DNA of 64,000 nucleotides from Lutjanus erythropterus (lineage: Eukaryota; Chordata; Actinopteri; Lutjaniformes; Lutjanidae). A program made the position numbers and the translations under genes. Positions 10,973-23,015 of the stretch are shown here, in pieces. The notes beneath the pieces were generated by a model that had not been told where the DNA came from, made no database searches, and worked only from the letters and a program-made list of their open reading frames with translations. Where the stretch lies: NCBI GenBank assembly GCA_020091685.1, contig CM034594.1, forward strand, positions 35,634,733 to 35,698,732. Direction: 5' to 3'. The stretch's first letter is position 1, and each line of letters opens with the position of its first letter.

Positions 10973-11794
10973 TTGGAGCACTCGCTGTCAATATTAAATA
11001 AATAAAAAAAAAAAGTGAACAATCATGAGCCAAGAACACAACACTCAGATCAACATCCATATTAAATGGCCGAGCCATGTTACCAAGAAATGAATGAATG
11101 TGAATGTCAATCAAAATGAAACGCAGTGAGCAAATTTGGTCGCTTCTTTCATTTAAAACCTTGTTCATGAGCAGCTGACTCATGTGTTGGAAGTCAGAGG
11201 TTCCAACAACACATAAATGCACCACAGACACCAAATCACAGTGCAGATATTTTAAACCAAATGTAGTTCAGCTAGAAGTTAAGAAACTGATGATTAAAAA
11301 GTGGATAAACGTTCACCTGTGCATACTGCCAGTTTATTGTGATGAAACCCCCAAATTATTCAGCAACATGCTCCTTCAGCATGGTCATCATTACTCAGAG
11401 TCTGTGGGGAATCAGGTGGTGGCAGCTGAAGAGGTGGAGGGTGGATGTTGGCGGCACGAGTGGCAGGCAGCACTCACAGGTGCAGCTGTTTGAGTTCATT
11501 AAAATCAGGCTGATGAGAAAATGGTTTCTGAGAGGGGAAGAGTAGTTTTAGGGTTGGACCAGGAAGTTCAGGCCATTCTAGTTTTAATTTTAAATTTAGG
11601 GGAGCGGGAATTCATTAATGAACAAAGAGGAGAGAAAGAATGGAGTAATCTTCCTGACTGGATTTTTGTTAAGCTCCTTCAAATGGCACGACTGAGGAAG
11701 AAACGACTTGTACATTTTTAAAAGAATTCAGAGGTGAATACGTTGAATGTTTTGGATACCAGGAGTATACAGGGATTTGGAGGCTGTTGGTTGC
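10973..11794. other. Unassigned stretch
   Basis: No gene supported. Overlapping frames at 11182-11721 give short, unremarkable peptides. Confidence 0.4.
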
Positions 11795-11798
11795 TTAA

Positions 11799-12420
11799 AG
11801 GGACAGTGTGGATTATTTGAAGTGTGGTTATAAGAGGTACTTTGATTGATGGTCAGTGGATGCTGGTCAGCGTTCCACTGGTGTGGAGAAGCAGCAGGAG
11901 TACTGATGTTGGAAGCAAAGCAATGTACTGCTGTGGACGGGCAAAACATATTTTAGACACCTACAAAAACACCCACAAAAAAAAAAAAAAATCAATGTCA
12001 CTTTAAGTGTGTGCTATGTTTATATATTTTCACGGCTTCACCCTGCTGTCAGGTAGCTTTTTATGATGGGAAACTGCCATTACATAAACCAAATATCGCT
12101 CTCACCAAACCAACCAGATTTCATTGGCAAAATCAGTCATTATGCCTCGCAGAAGTGGGACTTGTTTGTGTTAGTGTGACATCGGGTTTGTAAAAGGATG
12201 TGAATTCACCAGAGTCAAAATAACACAAACAAGTGGTGGTATACCAGCATGTCCAGTGTTCTGCAGGGTGCAATTACCGATTTCACCTAAAGAGGTTGGT
12301 TGGTTTGTAGAGAGCAGTATTTGGTTTGATGGTTTCCCGCCTGAAAAAGGCTGTCTGATGGCAAAGAAAAGTGGTGAAAATATCTAAAAATAGCAAACAC
12401 TTACAATGATAGTGATTTTT
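11799..12420. mobile_element. TTAA MITE, family 2, copy 2 (right end lost)
   Basis: TTAA at 11795-11798, then agggacagtgtggattattt. The body matches 7438-8281 in the same order (segments like 'tggtgtggagaagcag', 'ctctcaccaa', 'aaaggctgtctg'). The arms near 12000 and 12380 are inverted repeats of each other. No matching right terminus was found, so the end is approximate. An A14 run lies at about 11977-11990. Confidence 0.7.
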
Positions 12421-13070
12421 AAGCAGCAGTTCATCGCTTAGTTCCTGTGCAGGATCACACAATTGTAATCATTTTCACTTTTCACCCTTTCACTCTGAGA
12501 TATTTTTTGCTTTCATTTGTAATATTTCCAGGCAAATTACACACACGTCTGCTATCATACAGCACTTGAAGTTTTTCAGTAGAGAAACCAAGTTGTGAGG
12601 AATTAAACTGAAAGTGGACACTGTGTGATGGTACAACTAAACCACATGGGAGTCTCAATTGTAAGCTACAGATGTAACACGGCTAAAAAAAACAGCATTA
12701 AACACAAAAGCAGTTTTCATTGCAAACCAACAATTTTCCCATCAAGCAACCATTTTTACATTGATTTAATATCAAGGATGTGATCAGATTGGTAAAAAAC
12801 AGCATATTAGTAAAAAGCAGATGTTCCAGGTTGTATCCTTTCTTGTTGGCAGTGCATTGATTACACCTACTTACAGCAGTTAGCAAATTTGGTGTATGAA
12901 ATTTGTAAAAGACTATCTCATCCTAACTTGATATAGAACGTAACTGAATGACATCTGACTAAATAGTTTATCAGCAAATACAGTGCATACATTTTGTGGA
13001 TGCCCTGTGTAATAATATGTTATAAATGAGCTGCTGGTCGTGCATATGCTTTGTCGCTCCTTACAGACCA
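12421..13070. other. Unassigned stretch
   Basis: Nothing recognised. Confidence 0.4.
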
Positions 13071-13239
13071 GGGCCCCGTTTCCCAGAGCCTTCGTAGCGC
13101 TACGTGTGTCGTAAGTTGTATTTTAAGGTCTCCTTTAAGGTTGTCCCTACTCTGGGAAACAGCCCGTAACCTTAAGGGAGACCTTAAAATACAACTTACG
13201 ACGCACGTAGCGCTACGAAGGCTCTGGGAAACGGGACCC
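13071..13239. mobile_element. Near-perfect palindromic MITE
   Basis: The left arm 13071-13142 and right arm 13168-13239 are 72-bp reverse complements with 3 mismatches, around a 25-bp spacer. Ends are gggccccgtttcccagagcc and its complement. The arms contain the self-palindrome gtagcgctac. This 'cccgtttccca' terminus is typical of small foldback elements in fish. Open frames of 76 and 88 codons through it on both strands are a by-product of the palindrome. Confidence 0.9.
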
Positions 13240-14693
13240 AGAACTAGCAAGCATTATATGTCAAAACTGCTAACTGATGGAGAACAGTTTGTTGCAGACC
13301 AACATGTGGCTTTTTAGCTCCACAACATACAAATATATTTGAAAAAAACCCCAAAAACTCCGGAGCTTAATTTGACTTAATTTGTGCTAAACTGGTTTTG
13401 CAGTTGTCATTCCATGCAAAGTGCATGAATCTAGCTGATATTTCTCAGGGATGTTTAATGCTACACTGGCCTCTACTTCTCCAAACTGGAGGTGTGTGAC
13501 TATCAAACTCCCCCCATTAGTGAAAACACACAGTGTCTCTGTGTTACACATATCGATCATATCATACTTTCTGGACAAACTGTCAAATTCTGTCATAGTC
13601 CACAATTGGTGAATCATAACAATATCTGAAAACATAACTGTTGCGATGGCGATGGTGAAAAACTCACAGAGAATGTTTTAATAGCAGTATGATGGCTTAT
13701 CTGGCAAAAGCAAACACCAATATCACATTCTGACATGTGGAAATTAGCCTTTTCTCTCCATATTGAATTTTATTGCATTTTTCTCCATTATGGAGTTGTA
13801 TGTAGCCATTTGCACTGATTCATGCAGCACCAGAGGCTATGGCACTGAAAATGTTCTTTCCTCTCATTGGAAACTCAAAATTGAAACCAAAAATGATGGA
13901 AATGCAATGCAACCTTTACTTTTAAAGTGGCTCCACTTGTCCAGGATGCAGTATTGATGAAGTGGCTCCTCTTCCTCCGTTTGATAGATGCTCTGATGTT
14001 GAAACCACCGCAGTCACAGGACACATTATTTAAATTATATGTATTTTTCTGTTTAAAGGAGCTCAAGGTTGAATTCTACTTACATTAGAGAGTCAAGGCA
14101 GAGATAAATGGACGGTAATTTTGCACACCAGGCATAAGTAAGCTGGAGGAGGCCTGCGTATGCATGACCCTGTAGGTTTAACTTGTCTGCTTTAACTTGG
14201 CCAGTGTATCATCGTGATTTATAAAGTGCTCACGCTGTGCATAATTTAGCTGAATAGAAAGAGTGTCTAACTGCTATTGACATTATAACTGATAGTCTAC
14301 CATTCTTGTACAGTATATTGATAAATGGGAGTGTATGTATGTGTGTGTGTGTGTGTCTAATAAAGTGTTAAGATAAGTGGCTGAGAGGTTTAAATAATTA
14401 GTCCACTGCTAAATCCATCAGCCAACTTTTCTGTGTATTTCTGTGTTTTTCTCAAAGATATTTTTATATTTACACACCTGCAGCATATTATCTATGTACA
14501 TTTTTGAGGATTCCTGCACTGTTTGCCCGTGTGTATGTGTGTGGGCATCCAGGCTTTTGTTTCTTATTCCCTGCAGAAGAAATAGGCATCAGAAATGTCA
14601 AGTAGCCTCGAATGGCCCATTAATCCCCGTGCTTCACTGGTGGTGGTCTGCAGAGATATTTAGCATGTTACGTGACAGGATAGCCTGATGCAG

Positions 14694-14695
<2 letters not shown>
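13240..14695. other. Unassigned stretch
   Basis: No gene. There is a short (TG) run at about 14340-14357, and 14090-14235 resembles a fish MITE fragment ('atttataaagtgctcacg'). Confidence 0.35.

Positions 14696-14729
<34 letters not shown>
14696..14729. repeat. (CA)n microsatellite
   Basis: About 16 CA units. Confidence 0.95.
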
Positions 14730-14731
<2 letters not shown>

Positions 14732-15010
14732 ACCGAGGAAGCTCAGACAAGGACATGCATCGAGACAAGGACTCCTTGTCCACTTCTCTCTCTTTTATCC
14801 GGCTCTCTTGGTCTCTATAAAGCTGTGTACAGTTTTGTTTACTTTAAATGTATCTGAGGAGTCAGGATTATATGGAGCGTGGGATTCCCCGATGTAAACG
14901 TTTTCAAAACCCAGCCAAGCCTGAAGGGCATCCACTCCACTCATTATAATCATGTAGCTTTAGATGGAAGTCCAAACTTCTTTTGTGTCTTTATTTCATT
15001 CACAATTTAA

Positions 15011-15672
15011 AGGAGCAATAAGCAGCAGTTACATGTGCAAAAAGTACAGCAGTCCAAATACCAAGCTGGAGCCATAGACTGTATATTTGACAGGTTGAAA
15101 TCCTATTTATTATACAGTCTATGGTTTAAGCAAGTGGTTTCCCTTGCCCCCTCCTCCCCAGATGCAGGAAAAGCTCTACAGGCTGCAGGAGCTCTGCAGA
15201 AACACAGAGCGCGTGCAACAACCTAAATTTCTCATAACAACCGAGGACAAGTCCTCCACTGTTAGTTGATGGACTGTTTGTAACTGTCAATTGTCTGTCA
15301 ATGTAAAGTTAAGCCCATTATCCTGAAAACAAAAGCCCACTGCTCTGAAATTACACGCTGTAAAGTGGCTGCCTGTCTCACTACCAGCCAGACTCCATTA
15401 ACATATTGCTCAATTTAACTGTTGTAAACATCTGTGGCTTCTACAAGATTAGCAATGACTTCTTACAACTCATAAACAGACACTAACTCATTCAGCGAAC
15501 ATTCAGCATTAATTTCAGCTCTAATAAATGTGAAACGGGCAAACAAATCAGTTATTCTGGGACATTTCAAATGACGACATCACAGTTGCGACTATTTCAA
15601 CTTAATATATTCCCATGACATGTGGTGGTCATTTTATGATTTATTACAGTAAATATATTATAGATTTCTCCT
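15011..15672. mobile_element. TTAA-flanked MITE, family 3
   Basis: TTAA at 15007-15010 and 15673-15676 flank 662 bp, with ends aggagcaat and (inverted) aggagaaat. Inside, ccatagactgtata (15072-15085) is the exact reverse complement of 15111-15124, a motif frequent in teleost repeats. The short terminal match makes this less certain than the family 1 elements. Confidence 0.55.
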
Positions 15673-15676
15673 TTAA

Positions 15677-16237
15677 TGTAGTGTTTAGGAAGGGTATATA
15701 CTGCACTGCCACCACCTGCTCTGAAAAGGAATTGTAGTCACAGTCCTGTTGGTAAAACTGTGAGGGAATGAATCATTAACGACCTGATAATTTAGGAATT
15801 GTTAATAAGAAGTTTCTGAACAACTCGATGACTGTAATAATGAGTAACTAGAAACAAACTGGGAGACAGTATGAATGAATCAGGATTTGTTTACTATGGG
15901 GGCACAAAAAGGGTGAGTAATCATTAAGTCCTTAGTAATGAAAGGATCTTTACAAATGTGTGCTGCTCAGTGGCTGATTCAGAGGTAAACAAGCCACGAC
16001 TTCTGAAGAAAGTGGTCATTATTGTGATTCACAGATACTTATGAACTAATCATTACCTAATGATTCATAGGTATCTCTCAGTCTGTTCTCTAACTTATCA
16101 TTGACCACTTCATAGTCCGCAAATCATAGGTAGTCAGGAAGTATTCATTAAAGATGCTGTAAATGACATTCACTCCCACTAGAGGTTGCAGTAGACCTCG
16201 AGCATCTCAGACCAAAATAATGTGTACCTCATTTATT
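15677..16237. other. Unassigned stretch, probably old repeat
   Basis: 15770-16140 contains recurring 'aatcatta' and 'attcatagg' words that suggest an eroded repeat. No gene. Confidence 0.35.
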
Positions 16238-16330
16238 CCAGGCCTATTCAACTAGCGGCCCGCTGGCTGGGTATGGCCGTTTTGAATTTTTCTAGGGCCT
16301 GCAAAAGGCTGACTGCAAATCAGGCTGGCA
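16238..16330. mobile_element. Possible hAT terminus fragment
   Basis: ccaggcctattcaactagcg followed by gcccgctggctggg resembles hAT ends of the form 'caggggtcttcaactagcgg'. The opposite end was not found. Confidence 0.3.
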
Positions 16331-16555
16331 TGTGAAAAGAAAGGCTGTACCAATGATTCAAAGCTTTGTTTGTTGCCATGGTAATCGATGACTAAATCAG
16401 CATTCGACTATTCATATTTTCCCCGCTGGCTGCTCATGCTACCTTCTTGCCCAAACTCATTTTATTTTCCTGTGATACAGGCGACTACTTCTTAACTGCA
16501 CTGTAAAAAGTGCGCTGTAAAAATCAGACGTGCAGCCGAAGCTTCAAATATTTCA

Positions 16556-17100
16556 ACAAGGCTGTCTTGATGAAATATCGATAAAAATTTTGTTGTTTCA
16601 TTCATTTCTCACCTAAAATCTTTTCAAAAAGAACCCCAACCAGCACCTGATCCCTGAGACTGGCTGTGCAGAGGGATTTCTGTTTATTTAACATGTTTTA
16701 GTGTTTTATCTGTAATACAGGAAATATTGTGTGGCTGCCGTTTTCAGTCTGGTTTCCAACAGATGCTCCTGAAACTTAGATCAAACTGTCAGACTAGACA
16801 GTGTTTATCAAATATGAATCAAGATTCTGTTACTGCATTGCTTATTTCTAGGCTAAAATGTTTTCAGTGTTCATATTTTAGTGTACTCTTTAGCTGTAAT
16901 ATGAGATACACAGTGGCCGGATGGTTGCCAGTATGGGTCTGGTTTCTGGCTCCCGAAAACCAGATCAAACTGTAAAACTAGGCAGTGTTGATAAAGTATG
17001 AATAAAGATTTTGTCACAGCTTTGCCTATTTCTTCTTTCACGTTTTCAGAAATATACTGCCAAGCTGTAATATGAGAAACTTTCTCACCAGGTCACCATG
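16556..17100 (+). repeat. Degenerate tandem repeat, ~184-bp unit
   Basis: Three units, anchored at 16575, 16813 and 16997. Shared words are 'aagattttgt', 'gctgtaatatgaga' and 'gatcaaactgt'. The spacing between units 2 and 3 is 184 bp, and between 1 and 2 it is 238 bp because of an insertion or extra sequence in unit 1. Confidence 0.75.
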
Positions 17101-18525
17101 CTGAAAATGGGGGATGCAGACACACTAACATGCACACAGGGCCCGACCGGGTAAACAGAGAAGCTTGGATTACAACACACACAGAAGGAGTGTGCTTTCA
17201 TTCATTGCTCAGGACGCCATTAATCCACTAAATCTTCACATAGTAAATCGCTGTTTATTGCCATCCAGTGAGGCTGAATGCAGACATTGCACCTTTAACA
17301 ATTCATTAAATATTAGGTTATTCCTGATTCATTCCTCATTCATTCCTTAGCAACTACTCACATTTTTGTGTTGCCCTATTTTTCCGTCCAGTCCAACACC
17401 TACAACCAGGAAATGCCCTGCAAAAACACTTTAAGTGTTGACCCTACTTTTCTCATTTATGGGCAGATAACTGATGAAGCTTCAGAGCAACTGAAAAAAA
17501 AGGTAGTGTAAAACACAAGTGAGCAGTCATCACCAGCGTGTACCAAAGAAGCCTGAAAACCCCAAATAAAGAAATGTTACAATAAGATATGCACTGACTT
17601 ATTTTCTCTTTTATAGTGTAGAGAACAAATTTATGACAGAGAGTGAACGTGCAAAAGATGATAATCACCTGCCACTGACAGCAGTGCTATATTCTCTCCA
17701 CCCTTTAAATCAGTTTTACTGTTAGCAATGCCGTCTCAGTTGACTGCAATATTTTTGCGACATCAGTTCAGCGGGAGCAGCTGAAATTCATAGTTTATGT
17801 GGCCACAAAGTCTTTATGTCCCACAATGACAAACTTTTGTGGGAATGATTGACTAACCAAACAACAAATAGCTTATCCAATTTATTGTGCTTTACTGGCA
17901 TTAAAGATATTTGTGAACCACAAAGATGGGAGAAAAAGAAAATGTAATGTAATAAATAAGATTTTTACAGTACATTATAGACATGGTTATAAGTAAAGAG
18001 TCAAGGTGTATGCTGAATAAGTATTAATATATAATCAAGGTATAAAGGAAACTGGGCCTGACACACTAAACCTAAAGCAAAAAATATGCAAAAGAAAAGC
18101 GACGACGCTGCACCATCTCTTCATGCACTCTAATTATTCTAAAAATATTAATTCTTAAATCCTTCTTTCTTCTTTGGGAGCTCAGTGGAAACAGGTCACC
18201 GACCTATTTTGCATTCAGTTTAACATTTCTTTAAACTTTATCTATCAAGGGAAAGTCTTCTTTGACACTGCCCTACTTCACATTCATCTTACTTTTTGTG
18301 TATTCACAACAGGGAGCTACTGTTGACCACTGAGCTGCTCCAATGAAGCAGTCGGGGTTTAAGTGCCTTGTTTTTGTGCTACTTTTTTTTTGCCAATTCA
18401 AAGGATCAAACCAATGATCCTCTTCTCAAAGGCCCTCTTTGCTCACATTTAGGTCAGAGCTACCCAGATTGATTTTAAAAAGTTAACACTGCTGCACTGA
18501 TGATTATGACAATGAGGGAGTACGT
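17101..18525. other. Unassigned stretch
   Basis: No supportable gene or repeat boundary. Confidence 0.4.
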
Positions 18526-19105
18526 ATACAGCCCCAGTTAGGAAAGTTGATAAAAAATTATAAACTTTAAAGTCATTCTGAAGCTGATCCCTGCAACATG
18601 TTCCAAAAAAGTTGGGACGGCATGGCATGTTTACCAGTTACATCACCTTTTCTTTTATCAACACTCAGTAACAGAACTGAGGACACTAATTGTTGTCGTT
18701 TCAAGTTTTGAAAAAGAAGGTCTTTCCTGTTCTTGCTTGATATAAGCTTCAGGTGCTCAACAGTTCAGGGCCCTTGTTGTCATATTTTGTGCTTCAAATT
18801 TTCCACAGGAGACAGGCCTGGACTGCAAGCAGGCCAGTCTAGTACCCGACCTCTTTTACTACAAAATCACACTGTTGCAACACATGCAGAATGTGTCTTG
18901 CTGAAATAAGCAGGGATGCCTGGATGGCAGCATATGCTGGTCCAAAACCTGTATGTACCTTCCAGCATTAATGAGGCCTTCAAAGATGTGACAATTACCC
19001 ATGATGCCATGGATGATTTCAGAAAACAATCTGAAATATGGACTCGTTAAACCACAGCACTTCACGTTGCGTCAGTCCATCTCAGTTGAGCTTTGGCCCA
19101 CATGA
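18526..19105. repeat. Common teleost interspersed repeat
   Basis: It starts tacagccccagttagg. Further on are 'ccaaaaaagttgggacg', 'gtatgtaccttccagcatta' and 'cagcacttcacgttgcgtca', all words I recognise from an abundant fish interspersed repeat. Two similar 'agttggg/aaagttg' termini near the left suggest internal rearrangement. Transposon class not assigned. Confidence 0.6.
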
Positions 19106-20445
19106 AAACCACTGCTCACATTAGGCTAACCAGCGAAAGAGCGATATGCTTCAGGATGGCTAGTGTTAGCATTAGGGGAAATATCAGAGAGATTCAGCCA
19201 CACACGTTTGAGTCTCAGTGAGACCCAGACTCAGATAGGGAGTGTACTGTGCACCAAAATCAGCAAGTAGCAGAATGTAGCATGCTCTGCATAAATGTAA
19301 TGTTAAGTGAACTTAGCATCTTTTATTTGTTTAAGTGGTTTGTTAGCGTGTAACTGGCAGTGGCTTGCACAGCTAATGCTAACTCATGCTCTCTGTACTG
19401 AGAAGTCCACTCAGCGCTGGAGGTTTCAGACAGTAATTGGCTTTCAAATTGGTGACATACTGAATCTGGGTCGCTCACAGTTTGAATTTCAGATGTTAAA
19501 GAAGAGCACAGACATCTACCCCTTCAACTCACAATATGTAAATCCTGCTGCTAGGGATCTCTAACATTAAAACAACAAAAGATGATGTTGTGAAGTGGTG
19601 TGGGATCATGGGAGGTGTTGTCTTCATTATTCAACAACCACTATAACTGATGACAATCTATCTGAGGTAATATTAAATTTTTGTTCATGTTCTGTTCAGT
19701 CACTTCACCACCTTCCTTTCTTTCTCACGCTGATGTATCCGACGTATGACATGTTTTTCCTGAAGTTATAGCAACTAGCACCTAGCTACCAACAGCTAGC
19801 AGGAAACACACTAACTTGAATAGATTACATTTTACTAACAAAATATATAATGTAGCATTTTTATTCATCATCAACACAGAAATGTTACATAGAGTAGAGG
19901 AATGTTAAAACACCTCTCTAGTGTTATACTTTGCACAGGTACAAGTCAGTATAGTCAAGGTCAGACATTTTAGGGGACAGAAACTTAAGAAAAGCACATT
20001 TTTAAGTGGAGAGGATCTTTAAAACTGCAGGTGAATTCTGACTTCAAAAGAAACTTGTCAGCTCAACAACCCAAGATTATGAGCCATCAGCTCTGAACTC
20101 AGAGCTGTTGAGGCTGTGATAGGAGCAGTAGCTGACATCGAACTCTCTTTGAGAATCAATATTGAACTTTCTGGGGTTCACCATCACAAGAAAGTGTTTC
20201 AGATTCTGACTATGGCTGTTTGGCTCCTCTCAGAGGGTGAAATTGTCTTGATTAGAACAGTTTCAGTCAATGCTTACAGCGCCCAGTCCTCTGGGGGGCT
20301 CGTCACCGCCCTTAAAACTGATTATACAGATGCAACCACATGGTACACTGTGATTTAAAAAGTAAGTTGATAGTTAATGGAGTGATGTATTAGTGTCATG
20401 CCCTCCATATGCCTTGAACTCTATTTTGCCCACATTGTGTTGTGC
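19106..20445. other. Unassigned stretch
   Basis: No gene. The 85-codon frame at 19307-19564 has no recognisable domain and no splice context. Confidence 0.4.
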
Positions 20446-20523
20446 CCTTAAACAGGGGAATAATAGTGGGAGATGAGTGAGGAAAAACACACACAGCTCT
20501 GTCGTTCACTCGGTTGTATTGAA
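20446..20523 (+). repeat. 78-bp direct repeat, left copy
   Basis: Identical to 21005-21082 except for 5 positions, all transitions. Start spacing is 559 bp. The flanks are not similar, so this is not a simple tandem. It could be a short LTR pair or independent insertion of one repeat. Confidence 0.85.
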
Positions 20524-21004
20524 ATTATTTCTCACATAATATATACAAAACTCACTTGTATTTAACCAGAATCACATTCAGTACACTCAGTATCATTCAG
20601 TCAGCACCATTAGAGTATGTTTTTAACTTAAACTAAAATATTTAAATGATTTCTTTTAGCTAAATTATTACATGAACAACTTATGAAACATATTTTTTAG
20701 CCTATTAACTTATTTCTTATTGCCACATGAACTACCTAATAACAAAATTATCATTTTTATCTTGTCTTACAGCATTAATCTAACAGTGGCTAGCTTAAAT
20801 GGCGAGACTGAAAAGGTAAACAGTCCAATATGGCCGCGCCGCCACGCAGTCTCCAGCCTACACATCTTCTCAATTTACAAGAGCGTTTTCAACAATGAAC
20901 CAGTACAAAACATGTCATTCCTTTCAGTTAACATCACAATAACACAGAGCAAACTACTGCTAACGTGTTTTGTAAAGTTCACGGTGCTTTGTGTGCATTA
21001 ATTA

Positions 21005-21082
21005 CCTTAAACAGGGGAATAGTAGTGGGAGATGAGTGAGGAAAAACACACGCAGCTCTGTCGTTCACTCAGCTGTATCGAA
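21005..21082 (+). repeat. 78-bp direct repeat, right copy
   Basis: Partner of 20446-20523. It is followed directly by a CpG-richer segment (21083-21120) and a two-unit tandem. Confidence 0.85.
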
Positions 21083-21118
21083 TGAGGCAGCAGCGCTCGT
21101 CTCCCTCTACTGGAGCCT

Positions 21119-21221
21119 CGAGGCGTTACAAACAGATCACTGAGCAATCGATCTACCTATACAAAGCTGTCAGGCATTACCAACAGATCACAGAATAATC
21201 GATCTACCTATGCGAGGCTCT
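21119..21221 (+). repeat. Two-unit ~52-bp tandem repeat
   Basis: Both units share acagatcac, then aatcgatctaccta, with about 80 percent identity by eye. Confidence 0.75.
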
Positions 21222-22022
21222 GTATCACCTATCTGTGTTCGTCTACTCGTCAAGCTGACTGCATACATTAACAATCAAAAATGACATCAAGTGATATGAA
21301 CATACAATACTAACAGTAATAAATAAATATGAAATGAGGCTTGTTTTTTAATTAAATATTTAACCTAAGAATGAATAAATCTGAGATGAATTACTTTTGT
21401 TTTGTTTTGTTTGGTCACAGTTGCACCATTATTGCACCATTATCGCAGGGATGCATTTGATTATTGTAAGGGTATATGAATCTTTCTGATTCAAACCTGT
21501 TTTTTTTTCCTGATTAGGGATATACCATGGATAGATGACTCCATCACAGTGATGACTTTAATTAAATTACATACTCAGACTTCACCTGTGGACAAACTAC
21601 AGTCTCCCATCCACCTGATACATTATACATGTCTCTAGAATGAGGAAACTGGAGGGCTAAAATAACAGAAACTCCACAGTCTTTCTGTCCACCAGCATTG
21701 GCAACTCTTGGGCCACTGTGCAACGCTGAAAAAAAAAAAAATATGCACACCAAAAATGTTGAATGGAATGCATTTATTGTAGAGAAAATCTTAAATATCT
21801 GCCAAGGAAAGTAAGACAAACATACTGTCATATTTTAATTTAGCACAGCAGCTAGTGCTTTGGACAAGTCGGCATCCTTCAGTTTTATGACAGATGATTT
21901 CTATTGTATGAATTATAATTCACACAATAAATTCTCTTAGGGGCAATGAAAGAATAAAGTTGCATGATGCAGCCATATACTGAATATATGAAAGAAAAAG
22001 AAGGGATGGATATCACTGTGAA
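21222..22022. other. Unassigned stretch
   Basis: Includes an A13 run near 21728. No gene. Confidence 0.4.
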
Positions 22023-22140
22023 AAGCAATTATTTGTTTTAACTTAAAAAAAAAAATCCTGTCTGAGGTGTCTTAAAGTTTGAAACTGACTGAATTTGAAA
22101 AGGTTTAAGCAATTTTGTAATGATTCAAAACAATGAACAT
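22023..22140 (+). repeat. AT-rich dispersed repeat, copy 1
   Basis: 'atttgttttaacttaaaa' and 'gcaattttgtaatgattcaa' recur, diverged, at 42525-42650. It looks like a small AT-rich MITE; ends not defined. Confidence 0.45.
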
Positions 22141-22414
22141 GTTCAAAGTGTTTTTATTGTCATGACAACTAGCAGCCATGACTTATCTTAAATTGTACTA
22201 GAGATAAACAGCACATTTTCATAATTGATGTTTTCTTTAAACTAGAAAAAAGAGGGATCTCAGGTGGGATTTAACTCAAAAACAGTGCATGATGGGAAAT
22301 CTGCTGATCATCTTTTTTTTTAGAAACTTAATTTATTGAGTTCTCTGAACTCTCTCTCTCAGTTCATTCAACCCATCATTTCAAGTCAAAACACTTCAAA
22401 TTAGAATTTTTTCA

Positions 22415-23015
22415 AGGGACAGTTCAATCAAAAAATCAAAAATACTTATTTTTCCAGTACTGCCATTTATCCATCTATATTGTTTTGGTGTGAGTCAGCT
22501 AATTTTGGAGATTTGGACTTAGAAATTTCTCCCTATTCTCAAATATATTGGGGCTAAACAGCACAAGTCCTGTGGTGCTCCAAGCAAAAGAAAAAAAAAA
22601 TGAAAAAGTCAAAAACAGTGTTTCCAAAAATCCAATCTCAGTTGCTCAAAATAATCCACATTGTTGCAAGCAGTTACCTGTGGGAACTATCTCTCTACAG
22701 TGGAAGCTACTTGTAAAACTACTTCAGAATCTACCGGAATTGCTTTCCTTCTAATAGAAAGAAAGTAGTTCCTACATGAAACTGCTCACAACAAAATCTT
22801 CAAATAATCTAGAGTAATCAAGTCATGATTTTTGGAAAGAGCCACTAGTTTTTAATTTTTCAAATGTATTTTTTGGTGCTTGGAGCAATTTGATGACATG
22901 AGAGAAGGCAGACATCTCTATGGCTGATATCTTTAAAACTCTGCAACTCACACCTAAAAAATAACATGACAGCCCAGGGGAAAATGTATTTTTGATTTTG
23001 GGGTGAACTGTCCCT
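22415..23015. mobile_element. TTAA-type MITE, family 1, copy 2
   Basis: Ends are agggacagttcaatcaaaaa on the left and, inverted, agggacagttcaccccaaaa on the right, the same family as 5644-6040. Flanking tetramers are ttca and ttta, consistent with mutated TTAA. The shared interior includes 'agaaagtagttcctacat' and 'atttttggaaagag'. This copy is about 200 bp longer than copy 1 and keeps a left-central segment that copy 1 lacks. Confidence 0.85.

Noticed and set aside
13020-13317. Two similar frames on opposite strands
   Set aside because: Both are translations of the palindrome 13071-13239.
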